The notes under the pieces: generated by a model
Databases searched by the model: none
Seen by the model: the letters and a program-made list of their open reading frames with translations, nothing else
What the model was told of the DNA's origin: nothing
Source: Castor canadensis
Lineage: Eukaryota; Chordata; Mammalia; Rodentia; Castoridae
Assembly (NCBI RefSeq): GCF_047511655.1
Contig: NC_133392.1
Coordinates: forward strand, 22,644,001 to 22,708,000
Direction: 5' to 3'
DNA length: 64,000 nucleotides
Part shown: positions 32,469 to 44,342 of the stretch, piece by piece
How the letters are laid out: every line of letters begins with the position of its first letter
Position numbering within the stretch: the stretch's first letter is position 1
Translations under genes and position numbers: made by a program

Positions 32469-33629
32469 CATGCTGATGTTTCTCTTTCATTATAAACAGT
32501 GTGTGGAAACTCAAATTCAGAAACTCATTTGTCTGTCCAGCAATAGAAGAGTAGAGTCATTCAAATGTCTGAACCTATGCCTCGTTGTTTTTCCTAAAGA
32601 GCACAAAAACATTCTAAAGATGTTGAAATATTACTCCATTTATAGGAAATTAGAAAAATAAAAAATGTGTTTTGCAATATAGTTAAATATTATATATAAA
32701 CCATATGTTCTAGAATAAAGGCAAATAGGGGAAAAATTGGTTTAACTAGAAAATTATTAAGAGAGATAAAAAGGAAACCAAAGAGCTAGGTTTTGAAAGA
32801 CAATCTGGAAATTGGCAGACAGGATTTCTGGACTTCTCTCAAACTTCTTGTCTACAAGTAATTGCACCACTAATTGCCAGATAACTGAGCAATCAGGAAG
32901 AAGAGTCACACAATAATTTGGAATAAAAAACTAGAATTAATGAAAATGAGACATGAGTTGAAAAATCCTTTTAGGAAGTTTTCAGGTTGAAGGTTTTATT
33001 AATATTCAGGAACTTACTGAGTCCTGATTGAGGAGAAACTTTAGGGCATTCAAATAAGAAATAAAAGGTAGGGAAAATAATCTTCCCTACAAATTGCGGA
33101 TACTACCTCAAGGTTAAGGAACATATTCTTAATATCAAAAATAGTTATCTTTCAAGAAAGAACAATGTGGTCAAATTAATAAAGACTGTTAAGTTGGGAA
33201 ATGGTTCTCACTCCCATGTTAGTTGCATTTGCAAATTTAGAAAAGAAAGATAGCCTTCCTTTTCCATCAGGTATTGGTGATAGTAAAGTCCCAAAATTTT
33301 GGATTAAGAATGTAAATACTTTTCATTACAAATGAACCTATACCAGATTCCTTGAGTGACACTAGTATTGAAATCAACTAGATGGTTTAGAATCAAAGGT
33401 AGTTGTCCTTGTCTTGAGCCAAGATTGGCTAGATCACAACTATTTGATCCAATTTTTGAGGGATGCCTGAGTTACTAGCTCTTGTGTTAGCACAGGAGCT
33501 GGAAGCTATTGAGTAAATAACACTCAATGAGCCAAGAAATCGCAATACCTTAGCAACCTCATCTAAGGCTATAATACTAATTTCTGCAAAATCTGGGCTC
33601 TGAAATACCTCTGCAGAGGACCAAACAGA
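32469..33629. other. unique AT-rich sequence
   Basis: No gene or repeat recognised. The 86-codon frame 32401-32661 starts in L1-C and is incidental. Confidence 0.35.
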
Positions 33630-33770
33630 GACACAAGGTTAATGGTCATAGTCTCTGCCCTGAGGATGCTTACAATCTTCTAAGGGGAGAAAAGCATAGA
33701 GAACATGTGTAAAAGTTCTGTATTGTGTAATAAATGCTGCCATAAAAGTACAACCAGAGCTTAATGGGAG
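33630..33770 (-). repeat. L2 3' end fragment (antisense)
   Basis: gtctctgccctgaggatgct followed by tacaatcttctaaggggaga and a region like gtgtaataaatgctgccata is the usual antisense L2 3' sequence. Diverged. Probably the same L2 insertion as 34190-34800. Confidence 0.5.
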
Positions 33771-33879
33771 CCTGCTGAAAGAATTTTCTTTCAAAATAGA
33801 TTCTCAAAGATGTATGATTTATGTCTTGAAATATGAATCAGGTCTTCAAAAGGTGAAGGCCATATTTGTATCAGAACTT

Positions 33880-34010
33880 TGTGGAGTGTGTGTGTCCTTA
33901 ACTATGTATTTTCATGCATTATTACATTGAATAGCTTAAACAACACTGTGAGTTACATGTCACTACTATTTTCAGATTACCAATAAGAAAAGAATAGTTC
34001 AACATGATTA
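33880..34010 (-). repeat. MIR-like fragment (antisense)
   Basis: catgcattattacattgaat, then acaacactgtgagttacatg and ctactattttcagattacca follow antisense MIR order (low-frequency tail, then the cattttacagatgagg-like zone). Confidence 0.4.
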
Positions 34011-34189
34011 AGTGGGAACTCAATGCTCAGAATCACTTACTTAACTCTAACATCCTTGCTCCTGGGTACCATGGGCCCTGCCTCCTCTCTAAGAATAGAC
34101 AGAAGAACACTGGAGCAAATGGAGGCACCTGTGCTTAAGGGACATGGGCAAGAATGCATCAAAGTAATAAAATTAATATACACTGGAGG

Positions 34190-34800
34190 GGCAAGAAGAG
34201 ACCAGACTTGAAAAGAATTTAAATGCCACAGTAAGAAGTCTGGGCTTTAAAATGGAAAGCAACTGAGGACATTGAGCTAGATTATGTTCAGATTTGCATG
34301 CTAGTGAAGTTGCTCCAGCATAATTGTGGTTAACTGAATTAGAGACAGACAACACCATAAATAGAGATACAAGTATAAAAGTTGTTTTATAATACCTGCT
34401 AAAAATAGAGAGAGTCTGAAATAAAGCAATTGATGTGGATGTAGAGGTGAAACAAGAATTAAAAGCCATTTGTTACCAGAGCTGTAGGTCTTGTTAAACA
34501 AATTTGCACCAAAAGTGAGAGTAAGAATTTCAAATGCTTTCTTGGTACTGTAATTAGGCAACTGGATAATTGATTGGATCATTCAATGAAATATGGAATA
34601 TAAAAAGAAGTTTGTGCTGGAAACATCACGCTTTGTGTTTTTCCATGTGAAGTTGGAGGAGTTTCTAGGTTATCCATGTAGTGATATGCCCAGGAATATG
34701 TGGGTCTAGGATTCAGCAGAGAGATGATCCAGGATACACTGAGATGCATCTTTGGAGAACTTGCCTTGGTGGAGAGATAAACATAGAAAATAATCATCAG
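34190..34800 (-). repeat. L2 LINE relic (antisense)
   Basis: Plus-strand phrases aatgccacagtaagaagtct, gggctttaaaatggaaagca, ttatgttcagatttgcatgc and gtgaagttggaggagtttct follow the reverse complement of L2 in order. Open frames of 93-98 codons overlap it by chance. Confidence 0.5.
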
Positions 34801-35204
34801 ATGAATGTTTAGATGGGTGGCATCAGATACTGCAGAGATTATCTGATCATATTATAAAGGCCTGAAAGCAGTACTAGAATATTTGGTAATATGTCTTCAT
34901 TCATTTATACCTAATAGTGATAATTCTTATGGGATTTAGATAAAGTAAACTATATCCGTGGTGGCAGATAGATAAATTTTTCAAAAATGGTTCTACTTCC
35001 CCATTTCTCCAATATCTGTTAGAAATGTGAATTTCATTTCCTCCAACAGATGAAGTCTATTTCCTCATACCTTGCCTCTTTGATATACTGCGCCCAACAG
35101 AATGATTTGAAAGTTCTGATTAAAGTTCTCAAGAGGCTGTGTGTGCTTCTACTCTCTCTGCCTCTTGAAACCTCTTGACTCTCATAATAACCTACTGGAC
35201 CATG
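34801..35204. other. old unclassified repeat or unique sequence
   Basis: Text such as ggctgtgtgtgcttctactc followed by ccatggaaagtgtcatgg has the look of an ancient LTR or DNA transposon, and continues on the other side of the ID SINE (35332-35440). I cannot name the family. Confidence 0.3.
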
Positions 35205-35331
35205 GAAAGTGTCATGGAAGGGCTGGCAAGGTGTCTCAAGAGGCAAGAGCACCTGCCTAACAAGCATAAGGCTCTGAGTTCAAACTCCAGTACTGCAAAA
35301 AAAAAAAAAAAAAGGTGAAAGTGGCATGGAA
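35205..35331 (+). mobile_element. ID SINE with target-site duplications
   Basis: Body 35220-35296: ggctggcaaggtgtctcaag gives the A-box region and gagttcaaactcc the B box of the tRNA-derived promoter. It ends in a 17-bp A tail (35297-35313). Flanks are duplicated: gaaagtgtcatggaa (35205-35219) and gaaagtggcatggaa (35317-35331), one mismatch. This is the cleanest SINE in the window and represents a lineage-typical ID variant. Mobilised in trans by L1. Confidence 0.92.
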
Positions 35332-35638
35332 AGAAGCCCTGTTGTTCTGGTCAAGACCATTCCAGAACAAACAGTTGACAGCTGACACCACCTGCAGAAA
35401 ACTGAGTCCCATGCAGCTTCTCACTGACCTGTAGAGGCATTAGCAATAGAAAATGTCTGTAATTTCAAAAACTGATATTTGAAATGCTTTCTTAACAACT
35501 TTTAAACATCCAACTACTTTATAGTTTGCTGAACAATTTCAGAGAAAATGATAATAAGAATATAAGACTAAATATATTTCAGCAATATGATTATATAAAA
35601 GTCTGGCTTTTATGTTTTATCATGCACACATGCATATA
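35332..35638. other. unique or old-repeat sequence
   Basis: Right half of the unclassified old sequence around the ID SINE (to about 35440), then AT-rich unique DNA. No gene. Confidence 0.3.
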
Positions 35639-35690
35639 TATACATGCATGTATACATATGTATATAGATAGATATATGTATTTATGTAGT
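35639..35690. repeat. TA-rich patch with 16-bp palindrome
   Basis: tatacatgcatgtata (35639-35654) is a perfect palindrome, followed by tatgtatatagatagatata. Simple-sequence DNA able to extrude a cruciform. Confidence 0.7.
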
Positions 35691-35894
35691 TTAAGAGAGT
35701 TAAAACAAAAATATCATCACCCCAAAAAAGGCTCTTTTCTGAACTCTGAATCACTTGTCACTTAAGGGTGATAACCATGAAGAACCTTGGAGGCAGCAGT
35801 TCCAAAACCCAAACCTCACTTCACACATTCATGGTTGTCATGTCCTAGAGCAAAAGCCCCTTTGCTCTCTGATTTTCACTATGAAATTTTAAAC

Positions 35895-36030
35895 TTTTTA
35901 AAAATTGTTTTTATTGTTCTGGGGTACATTGTGAAATTTGCAAAAGTTCTTATAATATATCATAGTTGAATTCATCTTCTCTGTCATTCTCCATTACCCT
36001 CCCTTCCCTATTCCTGGCATAGTTTCAAAT
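35895..36030 (-). repeat. L1 3' UTR end fragment (antisense)
   Basis: ttttattgttctggggtaca, ttgtgaaatttgcaaaagtt and cattaccctcccttccc form the antisense of an older L1 3' end. The same words occur at 39335 (antisense) and, in sense, at 44700 and 51770. Confidence 0.55.
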
Positions 36031-37074
36031 CTTTTTTTAAAAAACTTTTAGAAGTTCATGTAATGATTTCTCTTTGTTTTAGTGAGGAACATAATTTTCA
36101 AATAACAAATGTACTGAAATTGATTTTCACTAAAATAATAATAAAAAGATTCTATTTTTTATCTTCAATCTCCATCCCTACCACACTTTGATAGAAAGGT
36201 TTACCATTTGAATCTTCTATGACAAGAATCCCCTGGGATCAAGACTATAAATTGCAGGCCCTGCACAACTTCCATGTACTCTGTTTTAGATCCATTAGGA
36301 TATATCTGGCTCGTGTGGATAGAAGACTTTTTTTCAGAAAAAGGTTTTTGGACTCAATTTAGTCTTCCAGCGCATCTACTTTTTCCAGCTCTCTTGTATG
36401 TATTTGATCTGGACTGGACCTTAAGTATCACTGACATTCTGTGAGACCCACATTGTTCTTAGGCAACAGGCAGCCCAACATTCAGAAAGTGGGCCATAGC
36501 ATTCTACAACCGCAAGAAGGACTTGAATTTCAGGCCACCTCTGATGGGCCCCAGGCTGCAAGGCTGGTCAGCCCTTATTACTGAGGGCACAGAGACACTT
36601 TCCTCTTCTCTGATGTCAACACGTTTCTGATGGACTTCCAGATTCTGCTGTCCACTAGGACTTGATGTTATTGCTCTTTCTCCACCTCGGCCTCCACAGT
36701 CCCACATCCGATTGACAGAATTCACAAAGGTGAACAAAAACACACCTGCTCCCTGCACTCATGGAGTTTGTTCTTGTTTGTAGGATAGAATCAACTTTCA
36801 CATATGACTCTTTGTGTCCCAAAGGAGAGTGGAAACTTCCCACACACAACTTTAAAAGACAGCATTTGAGAACACAAATGTGTGACCGCAAATTGAAATT
36901 AAACTTACCATTTTACTCCCACCTTATAACTCGGTGCACTTTATTTGATAGAAACACATGAAGCATCCTCACCTAATATGAAATCTAAACTTGTACAAAC
37001 AAGTTCAAATATTTTTGGAGTCATTGCTCTTCAGAAAACAAAATGATTATAAACTCAAATAACAATGACTATTG
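36031..37074. other. unique sequence
   Basis: No gene supported. A short piece at about 36750-36776 (ccctgcactcatggagtttg) recalls the L2 3' end. The 84-codon antisense frame 36504-36758 has no domain. Confidence 0.35.
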
Positions 37075-37650
37075 AGGAATAAATGGAGAGACTGGGGAAC
37101 TGGCACACCGCTGGTGGGAATGTAGACTGATGTAGCTGCTTTGGATAACAGTTTGAAGTTATTGTAACATGGAGTTATATTATCCAACATTTTTACCTTG
37201 ACATATACACTCAAGAGAAATAAAATGTAATGAACACACAAATACTTGGACACGAGTGTTCATAACAGCATAATTCATCTATAAACAACTCGATGTCCAT
37301 CAACAAAGGAATGGACAAATAAGATGTAATATATCTATATAATGGAATGTTAGAGGCAATAAAAATATGATGTCTGATACATGCTACAGTATAGATAAGC
37401 CTTGAAATCATTATACTAAGTCAAAGAAAACAGACATTAACAACCAAAACTTTATCATCATATTTGGGGGGCTGGAAAGAAATGAAGAGATTTGATCAAT
37501 GTCCAAGGAATGCAGGGTTTAGTTTTGGAAAAACTGAAACTAATAGTAGTAGTGGATTCTCCATTGTATGAACAAACTAAAAGTCACTGAGTTATACACT
37601 TTAAAATGTATTGTACAGTGCATGAACTATGTCTTTTAAAAAGCTGTTTA
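37075..37650 (+). repeat. ancient L1M 3' fragment (sense)
   Basis: Follows the end of ORF2 and 3' UTR of an old L1: caccgctggtgggaatgtag, gtgttcataacagcataatt, gatgtccatcaacaaaggaa, ataatggaatgttagaggca, then gttatacactttaaaatgta. Heavily diverged with no long frame. Much older than L1-A to L1-D. Confidence 0.75.
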
Positions 37651-39334
37651 AAAAGAAAACAGAGAGTCTTTAAATTTTCAGAATATTCACCACAGGTTCC
37701 TCTGAAATATTGAATTGCCCTGTTGAGTTGCACTGATGGCTATAATGTGACTAAGTTTATAAGACCTATTACTCTATTACAAAGCAAGGCCTATGGTAGG
37801 AGAATTGAGTGGATTATATCGCCACCTGTGGTCCAGTGAGGTCTCTATTCTGAGAACTTCCATAAGGCTGTCAGCCTTATTTTTTCCCCATAGGACATTT
37901 TGGTATGAGGCTAAAGTGTAGCCCAGAAAGGTTTCTTACAATTACCTCTCTGGGAGTCATCTTTTGATGACTGGTGATCTACGTTAACAGCTTTTGACAC
38001 ATGTAAAATTAGAGAACACAGAAAATACAATGGAGGGTCTAGCAGGACTGCACCACTAAACAGGGCTATGTTGTTTGAGCACCTTCTGGACAGACTGAAT
38101 GCCCATGTTTAGGAGAGTCAGAATGAGGACAGAGTCTAGGGATAACGGAGGTGATGGCACCCTGCTTATAGAAGGTTAAGTTTATGCATCGACAGCCCAT
38201 CATTTTTATCCTTCTAAGAGCAAATAGATCTTTCTATGTGTGTGTGTTTGCAAGGAAAGTTTGGCTTCAGTTAATACAGGGTTTTAAATAGAAAATCTTG
38301 GCTTTGATTGCTGTATTGGAAATACCTCCAATTACTTCAACACCGCATCTATTTTGGGCTGCCATGTGCTCATACTGTAGGGAATATAGAACATAAGGAC
38401 CCTTGGTGTTCCAGGAAACTCTGTTATAATCACAGTTATTTCTGTGTGCCCAAATACACCTTACCAATTGTAAGTAGACCATCTCTGCCCTAGAATCAAA
38501 GTTAATTTGGTAAACTTTGATCACTCTGTCTGCTGATGTCTCTTTTCTAATATCAGGAGCTTGTTCCCAACTTTATATTCAGCTTTCCAGTGCAAGCCAA
38601 CCAGCCTTATATTGTATTCTGACCTCTGTGTGGAGAAAATATACCAAGGATTTAGAGAAAACAATGCTGTTAGGAGTATAATAATATAACTTACTGACTT
38701 TAGACTCAGAAAAGCTGAACTTCGGAGCATCTAAGAGGAATGATATAGGAAAAGAAACTTGCTCCTCTAACAATTTTATTTTCCTAGTCTGAAAAATGTC
38801 ACAAAATTGCACCAATTATAGCTTTGTCCAGAAGATGAAGAAATGTAGTAACATGTAAGAAATTATTATAAACATATGGTGGTCTTTGATAATAATAATT
38901 TATGTGCACTCTGGTTCAGTTTTGTGTTGGTCTTAAATAGAGGGTTACTTTCTTCATAATGAATGGTATGGTGTCCTGTTTTCTGATGTCTCCCTTACAG
39001 CTAATTCAAACCATAGAGCAACCAGGGAAAACTCTGAGCATCCCAAGGTGTGAGTCAGTCTCTCACTTTCTGTTGTCTCTAAATTTTCAATGGGATTCAG
39101 GCAGCTGACCATCTCAGAGACTCCAACTCTAAAGCTTAATTGCATGAAATATACATCTTTGGGCACTCACAGATACCAGTGAGTGAATTTGGGAAATTTT
39201 ATTGGAAATTTTGTTAAAATACTTAAATGCTGTCAATTTGCATTTTCCAAGTTCTAGAGAATAAGAATACCACTTAAAGTATTAATCCATAAATGGCAAA
39301 TGTGTTGGTTCCTCTGTAAGATTTGTGTTATTTT
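37651..39334. other. unique sequence
   Basis: About 1.7 kb with no recognised gene or repeat. Overlapping 61-85 codon frames on both strands (38267-38815) have no domains. Confidence 0.35.
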
Positions 39335-39850
39335 TTTTTTCCTTTATTGTTGTGCTGGGTATAGGTACATTGTAGCATTTACAAAGGTTTGTACAATGTG
39401 TCAACTTTATCATACTTGAATTCACCCCTTCCCGGGCTTACCTTTATCCCCTCTCCCCTGATTCATGGACCAGTTTCAACAGGTTATCATTTTTGCATTT
39501 ACATGCATGTGTACACATTTTTTTCACCATACTCACTCTCCTACTCCTTTTCCCCACCTCCACTGTGCCAACCCTCCCCTCCCTGCCCCTCCCCCGCAGG
39601 ATCTGTTCTGCCCTCTTGTTCTCCGATTTGTGGAAGACAAAAGATGAAAAGAAAAACATGACATTTTTGCGTTTGAGACAAAGATAGCTACATGGGGAGT
39701 TTCCTTGTGATATTTCCATGCATGTAAACCAACCCCAGTTGGTTTATTTCCTACAGTTATTTACATTTTACCTTAGTCCCTTTCTTATGGTAGTTTCTGC
39801 TGGTTTAAGATTTCTATATTCATTCTTGTATAGAGAGTATATTGCCCATA
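39335..39850 (-). repeat. L1 3' UTR fragment (antisense)
   Basis: tttattgttgtgctgggtat, tacattgtagcatttacaaa, a cytosine-rich tract (39540-39600) and, at the far end, cctttcttatggtagtttct match the antisense of an older L1 3' UTR; the last words parallel L1-A around 11130-11160. No ORF2 follows, so it is a 3' UTR-only (5'-truncated) insertion. The 60-91 codon frames here are by-products. Confidence 0.65.
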
Positions 39851-41342
39851 TTCAAGATTTGTGTTGTTATTAAATCAATTTTAACTAAAGACCAGTCTCT
39901 TCCATGCAAATAGTGTAAAATAGGCCTGACTGCTTGAAAACAAAACAAAGCTTTGTTCCATTGAGGCAGCTAAAATATGGTACTCAGTGAAACAGAGAAA
40001 GAAACCTATTAGACATCCCTTTGAAGTCTGGCTCCTTGGGCAATGTATCTGTCTCTAACCATTAACCCTAATTCAGAATAGCTATGTCTGAACCCAATCT
40101 TAATATGAAAAATATAACATTATAGCTTAGAAACCCTGACATGTTATAACATCAGCACATGATGTCTTTGAGACCTTGAGGCACGTCACTCAGATTAGTT
40201 CTACCTGATTACCAGTGATATTCCCGCCATCGATCAGTCAACAATGTCCTTTACCTATTTCTTTTTCTTTCCATAACTTCTACTCTCACTGATTTCACCA
40301 CCATTGCCCAATTGAAATGACCTTCTATGAGAGAATATTGTCTAATCCATGTAACTTTCATTTAAAAGGTAGAACCATGGAAAAAATGAATTTTATTTAA
40401 TGTCAACTCAAATAGATAGTGAGGATCTGGAGGACTTCATGCAGAGATGCCGAAGTAGCATCTAGACTCAACATGGGGTTATGGAGGAGAGTAGAGAGCA
40501 GTGAGAAAGATGCAATGATCAGCTATCAATGGCTCTGCTCTTAAAATTTAAGCCAAACTTAAACTTCTAGTAGACTTCTGTTCCTGCTACAACTATGCAG
40601 AAGGTGAAGGCATATGTTTGCAGAGCAGACTAAAATGGCACAGGACAAAGTGTTGTTCACATGCATTCAGAGCAAAAGAATTCTGCTTGCAGAGAGAAGA
40701 CCAATCTTTAGTTATGAAAATGTATTTAATCATAACAAAAATTTTTCTGAGTATAAAATTTTCTGTATTTTTCTTCTTTCAACTAATAAAAAGCAAACTT
40801 CTACAAAGATATTTGTGTAAGGAATTTCCACTTATAAATTAAAGGAGGCAAGCTACGACATTTAAAGTAAGAGCTTTCTAAAGCAATATAGTGAGAAGGA
40901 TCTGAAATGGTCCTGCCTCTATCAATTGACTGTCAACATCTGTCTTGGGCATAAGAATAGAGGAATGGAAAAATCTATGTCATATATTGTTGATCATTCT
41001 TTCATAAAAAAATAAAAATAGCTTAGACTTCGTGCTACATCCAGCTCTGCTTCTGACAAGTTGTTTGACCTTGCTGTAATCACATTACCATTTAGGCTTT
41101 GGACAATTTTAGAACACTATTGACAGGTGCACAGAAACATGGGATTTTTTTGTTATTTTAAACTTTATTTTAACACAATCACAGACTTTAAGAGACTGAA
41201 GAATTCCCCTCCCTTTTGTGCTTTTTCTTTCTTGTATATACACACGTGAGCATGTTTTATCACTTCCACTTCCTTTCTGTCCCTGGCTCCCTCCTTCCTA
41301 CCTATCTTTTCTCTTCTCCTACATGTCTATGTATACATTTAT
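39851..41342. other. unique sequence
   Basis: No gene supported. A weak MIR-like piece (ctctgcttctgacaagttgt, about 41044) and a pyrimidine-rich stretch (41200-41340) are too diverged to call. Confidence 0.35.
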
Positions 41343-41366
41343 CTACACACACACACACACACACAT
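41343..41366 (+). repeat. (CA)n microsatellite
   Basis: About ten CA units starting at ctacacacac. Short frames THTHTHT come from it. Confidence 0.9.
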
Positions 41367-41748
41367 GCACCCACAGTATGCACATATATTATTTGAAACA
41401 TTAAGAATAAGTTGCAGATCTGATACCCTTTAACAGATATACTGTTAAAGATGTTTGCCTATTTTCTATTAGATTTTTGATATTTTTTCATGAGTATTAA
41501 AATAGTTATTTACATTTAAGGATATTAATTTAATTAATAATATAAATTCCAAATATTATCTTGCAATTTTATATCTGTGCTTCGAGTATGGCTTTTTCAT
41601 CCTGCATCATTATTATCATGTTTTGTCAAATTTATTAATAATCTGTTCTATTACATGTAGACATGGAAAAGTTCTTAGATGTTATGACTTTGATTCTATT
41701 AAATAGATGCAAAATGAGCCTCAGAAATACTTAATTGTCCATTGTCAA
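41367..41748. other. unique AT-rich sequence
   Basis: Nothing recognised. Confidence 0.35.
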
Positions 41749-41771
41749 GATATATATATATATATATATAT
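41749..41771. repeat. (TA)n microsatellite
   Basis: About eleven AT units. Further TA/TGCA-rich DNA follows to about 41875. Confidence 0.9.
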
Positions 41772-42119
41772 GCATTCAGATATTTGTTCATACACATAAC
41801 ATGTATTAGATCAACTCAGTCATATATGTATAAAATCATTATATATGCATATGCATATACACATATTTAAACTTACTAAACTAGTTGTTTGGGGGAATAG
41901 AGCTGCGAGAATAGCTGGACATCCTTGCCCTAATAAACTAATGTTTTGTGAAATTTTTTTTACAGGTTATTTTAAATATTAATCAAATAAGGAAAAATTA
42001 TTATGACGTATAATTTAATTTTGGTATTGGTAGAGCATATAATTGAGTTGATTGTCCTTGTCAGAGGGGGTTAATATAAATATTTCTAGCAAAATGAACT
42101 AAAATCATCTAGTATTAAG

Positions 42120-42585
42120 GAATAAGTAGGCACTGATTAGGAGGTGACTGAGGTGCAGGAGGAGATTGGTCAGAAAGAAGGCACTATGCCTGAAGGTCAG
42201 AATGATGACTATAAAGGGGTACAAAGCAGACTGAAGTTGTCACAATGAATGAAAAACAAAGCATGGGATGTTACAGCCCCATACACAAAGAATTTGACTA
42301 CTGGATGTAGTTCTTTTTCAGTTGTTTTTACATTTACTCACATGTGTATACATTGTTTGGGCCAACTTCCCCCCCCCAAATATGATTCTTAAATATCAAA
42401 ATTTAAAATTATTGAAGATAGGAAATAAGAAATGACATAATCTTATTTATTTTGTAAAACATATACTTCAGCAGGAAACTGGAGAATTGTAAATGTGGGA
42501 CAAATTGTATTGAGTAGATCAATTCAGAACCCCTTGTAGTAGTCCAGTCTCTTACTAGAGTGTGGATGATAGAGAATTGTTTGTT
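42120..42585 (-). repeat. L2 LINE relic (antisense), interrupted
   Basis: agaaatgacataatcttatt, then gcaggaaactggagaattgt and ccccttgtagtagtccagtc follow the antisense L2 order. A short L1 3' UTR end (42316-42380) is inserted. The L2 order resumes at 43090. Confidence 0.5.
42316..42380 (-). repeat. short L1 3' UTR end (antisense)
   Basis: tttttacatttactcacatg followed by tgtatacattgtttgggcca is nearly identical to the end of the L1-D 3' UTR (24310-24350). Only about 65 bp, so a severely 5'-truncated L1 insertion in L2. Confidence 0.7.
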
Positions 42586-42587
42586 CA

Positions 42588-42710
42588 AATTTAATTATTA
42601 AGTTCCTATTACATACCTCACCCTGTGTTAGGAATGAAGATGAAAAGATTTGAATAAATATGAATAACACTCCAGAGGTAAAAGAGCCAATGTATGCAGA
42701 TAGATTGGAT
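42588..42710 (-). repeat. L2 3' end fragment (antisense)
   Basis: aagttcctattacatacctc, then ctgtgttaggaatgaagatg resemble the antisense L2 3' end. Weak. Confidence 0.4.
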
Positions 42711-42817
42711 ATGAAGTATAAAGTGGGGCTACTTTCGTGGTATCACTCAAGTTCCTAGCTCATGGTTTTAGAGGAAGCCCATGGTGGGGTAGAAACTCTG
42801 AATGGACTGAGATATTC

Positions 42818-43045
42818 AGGCTGAGAAAGCCTTCTCCAGTGTGCTTATGAGTGGGCACATAAAGATTTACTGAACAATGTTAACCCAGATAAGAACGGGT
42901 ATGTGACAGTAGTGATATGAATAGCAACCAATAATAACAAGACTGTGAAGGGTTATAAACCTCTGTGCCACACACTGTACTGAGGGCTTTGTAAGCTCAA
43001 CTCATTTCATTACCTTTTGATTCATGCAAACATGTAAACCTCTTT
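42818..43045 (+). repeat. direct duplication, copy 1
   Basis: aggctgagaaagccttctcc, aatgttaacccagataagaa and tgtgccacacactgtactga have close counterparts in the same order at 44343-44592. The 3' half looks like an antisense MIR (gggctttgtaagctcaactc); the 5' half is not a repeat I know. The copies look roughly 80-85% alike by eye. Confidence 0.75.
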
Positions 43046-43089
43046 GAATACTATTGCAAGTACTGGTTATTTTAGCAGTTATTTATGTG

Positions 43090-43480
43090 AAAATTTTGAG
43101 ATAATTCTGGGATATATGAAAGGTCCAGCTAACCAAGTGAGTCCAAAGCTTGGAGGAGATGTCTGAGCAGACCAGTCACACAAATCAGTGTGTGAGTCAC
43201 CTGCAAATAGATTACATTCAAAGGCGTAGGTGCAAGTGAGATATTCTAAGAGAAGTGGCACGTAGGAGGTAAGAGCAGAGCTCATACTGAGGCCTGAGGT
43301 CTACCAGTATTTAATGACTGGGTTGAGAAGAATAAATTTGGCAAGGGAAATAAGAAAGAAACTAGAATAATGTGAATCATGGAAACTAACTGGCTATAGT
43401 TTTTAAAGAAGCAATAGTTTCAAGAAGTTATAATAAACCAAGCAAGAAGACTAGAACTGTTTGTTAGATTTAGTGATATG
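43090..43480 (-). repeat. L2 LINE relic (antisense), continued
   Basis: ggagatgtctgagcagacca, gagtcacctgcaaatagatt and gaggtaagagcagagctcat fit the next part of antisense L2 after 42120-42585, so the material between is probably inserted or a local rearrangement. Confidence 0.45.
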
Positions 43481-43610
43481 CAGTCCATGCTTGACTTTAG
43501 TGGAACATTTTTGGATAGAGCACTGGGGCTGCAGCTAAAAGGGAATGGGCTGTGACGTGAGGGAGATGAGAAAAAGTGAAGCAGATCATCACTTGGGTCT
43601 GAGATGCTAA

Positions 43611-43705
43611 ATTTCTTCCTCTTCCTCCTCCTCTCCTCCCCACCTCCTCGTCTTCCTCCTCTTTCTTCTCCTCCCCATCTCTTCCTCCTCTTCTTCTTCC
43701 TTTAG
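43611..43705 (-). repeat. polypurine/polypyrimidine tract
   Basis: About 90 bp of almost pure C/T on the plus strand (CTT/CTC/CCT units). Such tracts can form triplex DNA. The KKEEEDEE-like antisense frame (43497-43727) is a product of it, not a gene. Confidence 0.85.
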
Positions 43706-44342
43706 AATGTGCTTCAGCAGACCACACAAGTACATATCTCAGGTTGTCACAAAAGTAAGTTAAGAGAGTCCATCAGGTTCTGGATGATATCACACTAAGC
43801 AAATCATCTCAGGTACTAAGTGCCTAGGTTGCTGTTGGAAAGGTTCCCAGGATCAGAAAACAATATTTGATGACCAACATAAGGGTTTTATCTTATTAAC
43901 CAAAGTGCAGCTCTGGGAACATCTCAATATTAATAAATGATGTTTTTGTTAATTTGGGCTGCATTGAAAAAGAACAAATCTACATCTTTATACAGCAAGT
44001 GAGAGAACAGTTCTGTTTTCCAAAATAATCTCTCATTAACTAGAGCTGTCTACTTTCTTAGCATTAACTCACTTAATGCTAACCACTTGGATAAACACAA
44101 ACTACCTGAAACATATATTTATTATGAGTCCCCAAACCTTGCTTCTCTATAGTTCCTTTTGTTTTTATTGAGTGAGTTTTGGTGCAAAAAGGTTGCAAAC
44201 TGAAACTTGTCACTTTCCATTAGCAGTAATTTAACACCTAAGAAGCAAAACTCCTAAGCCAGTAAGAAGCACAGTAATCCAGCAACTGATACCAAGGGTA
44301 CAAATGGGGTTGAATTTAAAAGGGACTGAATGTGACAGGAAA
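43706..44342. other. unique sequence
   Basis: No gene or repeat recognised between the duplicated segments. Confidence 0.35.

Noticed and set aside
32469..32500. Similarity of tgctgatgtttc beyond L1-C to the L1 5' UTR (29238)
   Set aside because: Only about 12 bases match and the sequence diverges at once; chance is enough.
35220..35296. tRNA gene suggested by A and B boxes
   Set aside because: The body is an ID SINE with poly-A tail and target-site duplication; no complete cloverleaf.
39465..39687. Cluster of overlapping 60-91 codon frames rich in P, S and H
   Set aside because: They lie in the C-rich antisense L1 3' UTR and are compositional by-products.
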